DNA from: Nesterenkonia sp.
Lineage (GTDB): Bacteria; Actinomycetota; Actinomycetes; Actinomycetales; Micrococcaceae
NCBI RefSeq assembly: GCF_029265375.1
Contig: NZ_JAJUJJ010000003.1
Span: forward strand, 1 to 64,000
Direction: 5' to 3'
Length of the DNA: 64,000 nucleotides
The translations under genes were made by a program, and so were the position numbers. This document shows, piece by piece, positions 63,794-64,000 of this stretch. Numbering within the stretch: the first letter of the stretch is position 1; every line of letters begins with the position of its first letter. The notes beneath the pieces are model-generated. The model was given only the letters and a program-made list of their open reading frames with translations. It did no database searches and was not told the origin of the DNA.

Positions 63794-64000
63794 ATGACCC
63801 CCATCCGACGCACATCAGGCGGAGCACGAGTGCACCTGCTGCGTTCTGCCGCCGCGCTGGCGGCAGCCGCAGGAATAGCACTGAGCACAGCCGGCGTCGT
63901 CGCCTCCGCACAGCACACCAGCCCTGCCGCGGAGCGTGAGGCCTCCGGCACGCTTCACGACGACCAGACGGCCGTGGACCAGGACTGCGCGGCAGCAGCG
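63794..64000 (+). CDS. Secreted protein, N-terminal fragment (cut by window end)
   Basis: 69 codons are visible with no stop. A signal peptide is clear: a basic start (MTPIRRTSGGARVHLLRS), a hydrophobic core (AAALAAAAGIALSTAGVV) and an ASAQ cleavage site. The mature part begins HTSPAAEREASGTLHDDQT. Function cannot be assigned; cell-wall hydrolases and resuscitation factors often start like this, but that is only a guess. AGGAG precedes ATG 63794. The structured leader suggests post-transcriptional control. Confidence 0.75.
   Translation, partial: MTPIRRTSGGARVHLLRSAAALAAAAGIALSTAGVVASAQHTSPAAEREASGTLHDDQTAVDQDCAAAA

Overview
The window is chromosomal DNA from a high-GC Gram-positive actinobacterium. 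GC-rich codon use with many GTG starts, a RamB/ScfR-type regulator, a GTP-dependent PEP carboxykinase, the gpmA/DUF2516 and tmk-holB arrangements, a short SRP RNA and acid-rich proteins all fit Micrococcales. Nesterenkonia or a close salt- and alkali-tolerant Micrococcaceae genus is my best guess, inferred from recall rather than measured.

Layout. 0-5.4 kb: a DUF559-type gene broken by a stop codon, phosphoglycerate mutase, thymidylate kinase with DNA polymerase III delta', and a universal stress protein. 5.5-8.6 kb: tRNA-Thr and tRNA-Ser, two hypothetical genes and a phosphohexomutase. 8.6-12.7 kb: an iron-siderophore ABC operon (ATPase, binding protein, fused double permease) behind a DtxR/IdeR-like box. 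12.8-14.7 kb: PEP carboxykinase with a CRP/GlxR-like site. 15.0-16.1 kb: a 1.07-kb unit carrying only a RelBE-type toxin-antitoxin pair, bounded by a 37-bp direct repeat of the tRNA-Arg 3' half. 16.3-34.8 kb: envelope proteins, upp/tadA, an Old Yellow Enzyme, rlmH, a large Lhr helicase, a pseudouridine synthase, DedA and other membrane proteins. 35-37 kb: a divergent two-component pair. 37.1-46.4 kb: an acyl-CoA dehydrogenase, glycine cleavage gcvP-gcvT behind a tandem glycine riboswitch, DUF368, and the 5-oxoprolinase genes. 46.4-52.5 kb: an MFS transporter, the RamB-like regulator and a glycine betaine ABC importer. 52.6-57.5 kb: isocitrate lyase followed by a shrunken malate-synthase-like ORF, a nuclease and a 2-keto acid decarboxylase. 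57.6-64 kb: SRP RNA, a tyrosine phosphatase, tRNA-Ser, a DNA methyltransferase broken by an amber codon, a large secreted nuclease with chitin-binding-like modules, and the start of another secreted protein behind a structured leader.

How the genes work together. PEP carboxykinase, isocitrate lyase, the RamB-like regulator and the acyl-CoA dehydrogenase suggest growth on acetate or fatty acids with gluconeogenesis. The betaine importer and the glycine cleavage operon suggest osmolyte uptake and C1/glycine turnover. The iron operon is probably iron-repressed. Three genes are interrupted (ochre stop, frameshift, amber stop), meaning real decay or assembly errors.

The observations I would follow first are the tRNA-bounded toxin-antitoxin mini-island, the reduced malate-synthase-like ORF beside aceA, the alternative-pairing repeat that covers the gcvT ribosome-binding site, stem-loops in tRNA leaders, and the three-helix leader at 63.7 kb. 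All coordinates, motifs and pairings were read by eye; no database search or folding program was used.
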